Origin: an uncultured Eubacteriales bacterium
GTDB taxonomy: Bacteria > Bacillota > Clostridia > Oscillospirales > CAG-272
Assembly: GCA_934462885.1 (NCBI GenBank)
Contig: CAKSJC010000016.1
Span: forward strand, 1 to 16,186
Direction of reading: 5' to 3'
Length of the DNA: 16,186 bases
In this document: piece after piece, positions 14,342 to 16,186 of the stretch
How positions within the stretch are numbered: position 1 is the first letter of the stretch
How the letters are laid out: each line of letters starts with the position of its first letter
Notes under the pieces: model-generated
Told to the model about the DNA's origin: nothing
Databases searched by the model: none
Seen by the model: the letters and a program-made list of their open reading frames with translations, nothing else
Translations under genes and position numbers: made by a program

Positions 14342-15673
14342 TTATTTTACAAATTCATTATAGATAGCTTTCATTGTTTTTTCAAAGTCAGATTCGTCAA
14401 CGCCTATTATAATGTTAAGTTCAGATGAACCTTGGTCGATCATTCGAATGTTAATATCAGATTCAGCCGCAGCTTTAAATACCCGAACGGCGGTTCCTTT
14501 AGCTTTTACCATTCCTCTTCCGACGACGGCTATGAGTGCCAGTCCATCCTCAATAGAGATAGAATCAGGCTCAACAAGATTGCATATACGGTTTATTATA
14601 CGTTCGCGGCAGTTCTTTATCTCATGGCAGTTTAAGACTACGCTCATCGTATCGATACCGGAAGGAAGATGCTCAAATGACAAACCCTCGTTTTCAATGG
14701 CTTCAAGGACTTTCCTGCCGAAGCCTTTCTCTGAGTTCATCATTGCTTTTTCAATATTTATAACGCAGAACCCTTTTTTGCCGGCAATTCCCGTTATAAT
14801 GTTTTCTGTATCGTAAAAGTCTGTTTGCGATACTATCATTGTTCCGGGGTCTTCGGGATTATTTGTGTTTTTTATATTTACCGGGATACCGGCAAAGCGG
14901 ACAGGGAAGATAGCGTCCTCATGAAGAACGGTAGCGCCCATGTAAGACAGCTCGCGAAGTTCTCGGTAAGTAATATATCCGATACCGCGGGGATTTTCAA
15001 CTATTCTCGGATCAGCCATTAAAAATCCGCTGACATCGGTCCAGTTTTCGTACATATCGGCATATACTGCGCGTGCGACGATAGAACCGGTAATATCGCT
15101 TCCTCCCCTTGAAAAAGTTTTGATCGTTCCGTTAGGCATTGATCCGTAGAAACCGGGAACTACGCCGTTATTGTGTTTTTTTAACTCAGCTGAAAGAAGC
15201 GTGTTGGTAGTTTCTGAGTCAAATGATCCGTTATCAAAAAATCTGACATACTCTGCGGGGTCGATAAAGTCGTATCCAAGGTAATTGGCAAGTACAAGAC
15301 CGCATAAATATTCTCCGCGGCTTGCAGCATAATCGCGTCCCGCGTGATGAAGAATAGCCCATTTTATATGTGTGTATTCGTCCGACAGATCAAGCGAGAG
15401 AGAAAGAGCCTTTATTATTGAATCATATCTTTCACAAACTTTTGCAAAAATATCATCGATATATTTTCCGTTTACCGCTGCATTGTAACATTCATAAAGC
15501 ATATCCGTAACTTTGGTGTCGTTGGAAAAACGCTTTCCGGGAGCAGAGGGAACGACGAATCTTCTTGATTCTTCCGCCGTAACGATATCCTTAACTTTTT
15601 TAAAATGAACGTCGTCCGCGAGAGAGCTGCCGCCGAATTTTACAACCTTTATATTGAACGTATTGTTATTCAC
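14342..15673 (-). CDS. Aspartate kinase
   Basis: A 443-residue monofunctional aspartokinase, which makes 4-phospho-L-aspartate, the entry step to lysine, threonine and methionine. The amino acid kinase domain shows KFGGSS (12-17), SRGEYL (118-123), FSRGGSDITG (187-196) and WTDVSGFLMADPRIV (211-225). Two ACT-type regulatory modules follow from about residue 300, ending in GKGTAVRVFKAAAESDINIRMIDQ-like sequence (starting AKGTAV), which normally binds the feedback amino acid. It has the VVPSAPGKR segment where many homologs read VVSAMG, a variant I associate with a Clostridia branch. The start is GTG, with AGAGGT about 8 nt upstream. No homoserine dehydrogenase domain is fused and no other pathway gene is adjacent. 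The leader is about 30 nt, too short for a lysine riboswitch. Which amino acid inhibits it cannot be told. Confidence 0.93.
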   Translation of the reverse strand: MNNNTFNIKVVKFGGSSLADDVHFKKVKDIVTAEESRRFVVPSAPGKRFSNDTKVTDMLYECYNAAVNGKYIDDIFAKVCERYDSIIKALSLSLDLSDEYTHIKWAILHHAGRDYAASRGEYLCGLVLANYLGYDFIDPAEYVRFFDNGSFDSETTNTLLSAELKKHNNGVVPGFYGSMPNGTIKTFSRGGSDITGSIVARAVYADMYENWTDVSGFLMADPRIVENPRGIGYITYRELRELSYMGATVLHEDAIFPVRFAGIPVNIKNTNNPEDPGTMIVSQTDFYDTENIITGIAGKKGFCVINIEKAMMNSEKGFGRKVLEAIENEGLSFEHLPSGIDTMSVVLNCHEIKNCRERIINRICNLVEPDSISIEDGLALIAVVGRGMVKAKGTAVRVFKAAAESDINIRMIDQGSSELNIIIGVDESDFEKTMKAIYNEFVK

Positions 15674-15710
15674 GAGAATTGACCTCTTTGATATTAAACT
15701 TATACACTAC

Positions 15711-15739
15711 ATTATATGGTAGTATTTGTTTTTTGTCAA
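15711..15739 (-). promoter_or_regulatory. Full-consensus SigA promoter for aspartate kinase
   Basis: On the minus strand a perfect TTGACA (15739-15734) and a perfect TATAAT (15716-15711) are separated by 17 bp. Transcription should start near 15704, giving a leader of about 30 nt before the GTG at 15673. Confidence 0.85.
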
Positions 15740-15873
15740 TATATCATTTTTACAGAATAAGGCGAATAAAAATGCAAAAATAAGGCGGTTTTTATAACTT
15801 AGCGTCTTAATATACAAAAAGGCGCATAGAAGCTGTATTTTTTCTGAATTCACATTGAGTTAAACCATAGTTC

Positions 15874-15902
15874 TTGACTAAAATCGGGGATTCATGTATA
15901 AT
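15874..15902 (+). promoter_or_regulatory. SigA promoter for the DUF1015-family gene
   Basis: TTGACT (15874-15879) and a perfect TATAAT (15897-15902) are 17 bp apart. The expected transcription start is near 15909, about 29 nt before the ATG at 15938; AAAGGA (15921-15926) is the ribosome binding site. Confidence 0.8.
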
Positions 15903-15937
15903 TATGTTAAATTAAAAGGCAAAGGAATATAAAAATT

Positions 15938-16186
15938 ATGACAGAAAATACGAGCTTTATTTTTTCTCCCGCGGATATACTTCTTCCGAAGTTCTCACAT
16001 GACTCGGCACAGATGTCAAAATGGGCGGTTATAGCCTGCGATCAGTTCACATCGGAAAGAGCATATTGGGATGAATGCGAAAGCTATATAGGCGACTCTC
16101 CCTCCACATACAACTATATTCTTCCGGAAGCGTATCTCGGAAGCGAAAAAGAGCAAATTCAGAACGAAAATATTAAAGAACATATG
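15938..16186 (+). CDS. DUF1015-family protein, N-terminal part (3' end cut by window edge)
   Basis: The frame opens at ATG 15938 and stays open to the last base, giving 83 residues. The sequence FSPADILLPK...MSKWAVIACDQFTSERAYWDECESYIGDSPSTYNYILPEAYLG matches my memory of the conserved N-terminus of DUF1015 proteins, usually about 400 residues long, in particular the WAVIACDQFTSE phrase. The biochemical role of the family is poorly described; in some genomes members lie near serine or D-2-hydroxyacid metabolism genes, but nothing here tests that. Promoter, ribosome binding site (AAAGGA, 11 nt upstream, slightly long spacing) and start agree with each other. It is divergent from the aspartate kinase gene across about 260 bases. 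Confidence 0.8.
   Translation, partial: MTENTSFIFSPADILLPKFSHDSAQMSKWAVIACDQFTSERAYWDECESYIGDSPSTYNYILPEAYLGSEKEQIQNENIKEHM

Noticed and set aside
15674..15937. Possible lysine riboswitch or T-box upstream of aspartate kinase
   Set aside because: The full-consensus promoter at 15711-15739 leaves a leader of only about 30 nt, too short for either element.
1..16186. Mobile element, CRISPR array, toxin-antitoxin or phage-defence system
   Set aside because: I looked for spaced repeats, transposase or integrase motifs, target-site duplications and typical defence domains and saw none. The gene content reads as ordinary chromosomal metabolism and envelope functions.

Overview
The window looks like a piece of a Clostridia-type Firmicute chromosome, probably an uncultured gut or rumen Oscillospirales/Christensenellales-like organism. 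This is inferred from the moderately low GC, strong purine-rich Shine-Dalgarno sites, near-consensus SigA promoters (often with an extended -10), GTG starts, the split transketolase, the type II pantothenate kinase, and a Gram-positive style envelope polysaccharide cluster. I cannot place it more precisely from sequence alone. No tRNA, rRNA, CRISPR array, insertion sequence or phage gene is visible.

Layout. (1) 1-3560: the 3' part of the C-terminal transketolase subunit (+) converges through two hairpins on a minus-strand pair: a type II pantothenate kinase (coaW) followed by an FGGY sugar kinase of the L-ribulokinase/xylulokinase kind. (2) 3560-6570: a regulated + strand operon. It has a SigA promoter, a perfect inverted repeat at the start of transcription and a terminator-like leader with a competing hairpin. 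Its genes are two tandem GH27 alpha-galactosidase-like enzymes and a translationally coupled small four-cysteine protein, closed by a long perfect terminator. (3) 6630-11986: a + strand envelope operon: O-antigen ligase/polymerase-like membrane protein, DUF4330-like anchored protein, TagO/WecA-family phosphosugar transferase, unrecognised anchored protein, second DUF4330-like protein. It ends in a symmetrical 22-bp palindromic terminator shared with the next, convergent operon. (4) 11975-13860: minus-strand metal-dependent amidohydrolase and two-domain FkbM methyltransferase, 2 bp apart. (5) 13929-16186: HIT protein (+), aspartate kinase (-) and the beginning of a DUF1015-family gene (+), each with a recognisable promoter.

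How the genes fit together. The GH27 enzymes probably release galactose or a related sugar in the cytoplasm, since neither has a signal peptide. The FGGY kinase and transketolase are typical of pentose/pentulose catabolism. The ligase, TagO-like enzyme and anchored proteins probably initiate and finish an undecaprenyl-linked surface polymer, but no glycosyltransferases or flippase are present here, so the rest of that pathway must lie elsewhere. Several annotated starts can be moved by clear ribosome binding sites, notably the ligase (GTG at 6795), coaW (3492), the amidohydrolase (13860), the TagO-like gene (9387) and the second DUF4330-like gene (11413).

Most interesting points: divergence of the substrate-recognition loop between the two GH27 paralogs, the layered leader control in front of them, the coupled small cysteine protein, and the compact envelope cluster with two diverged DUF4330-like anchors.
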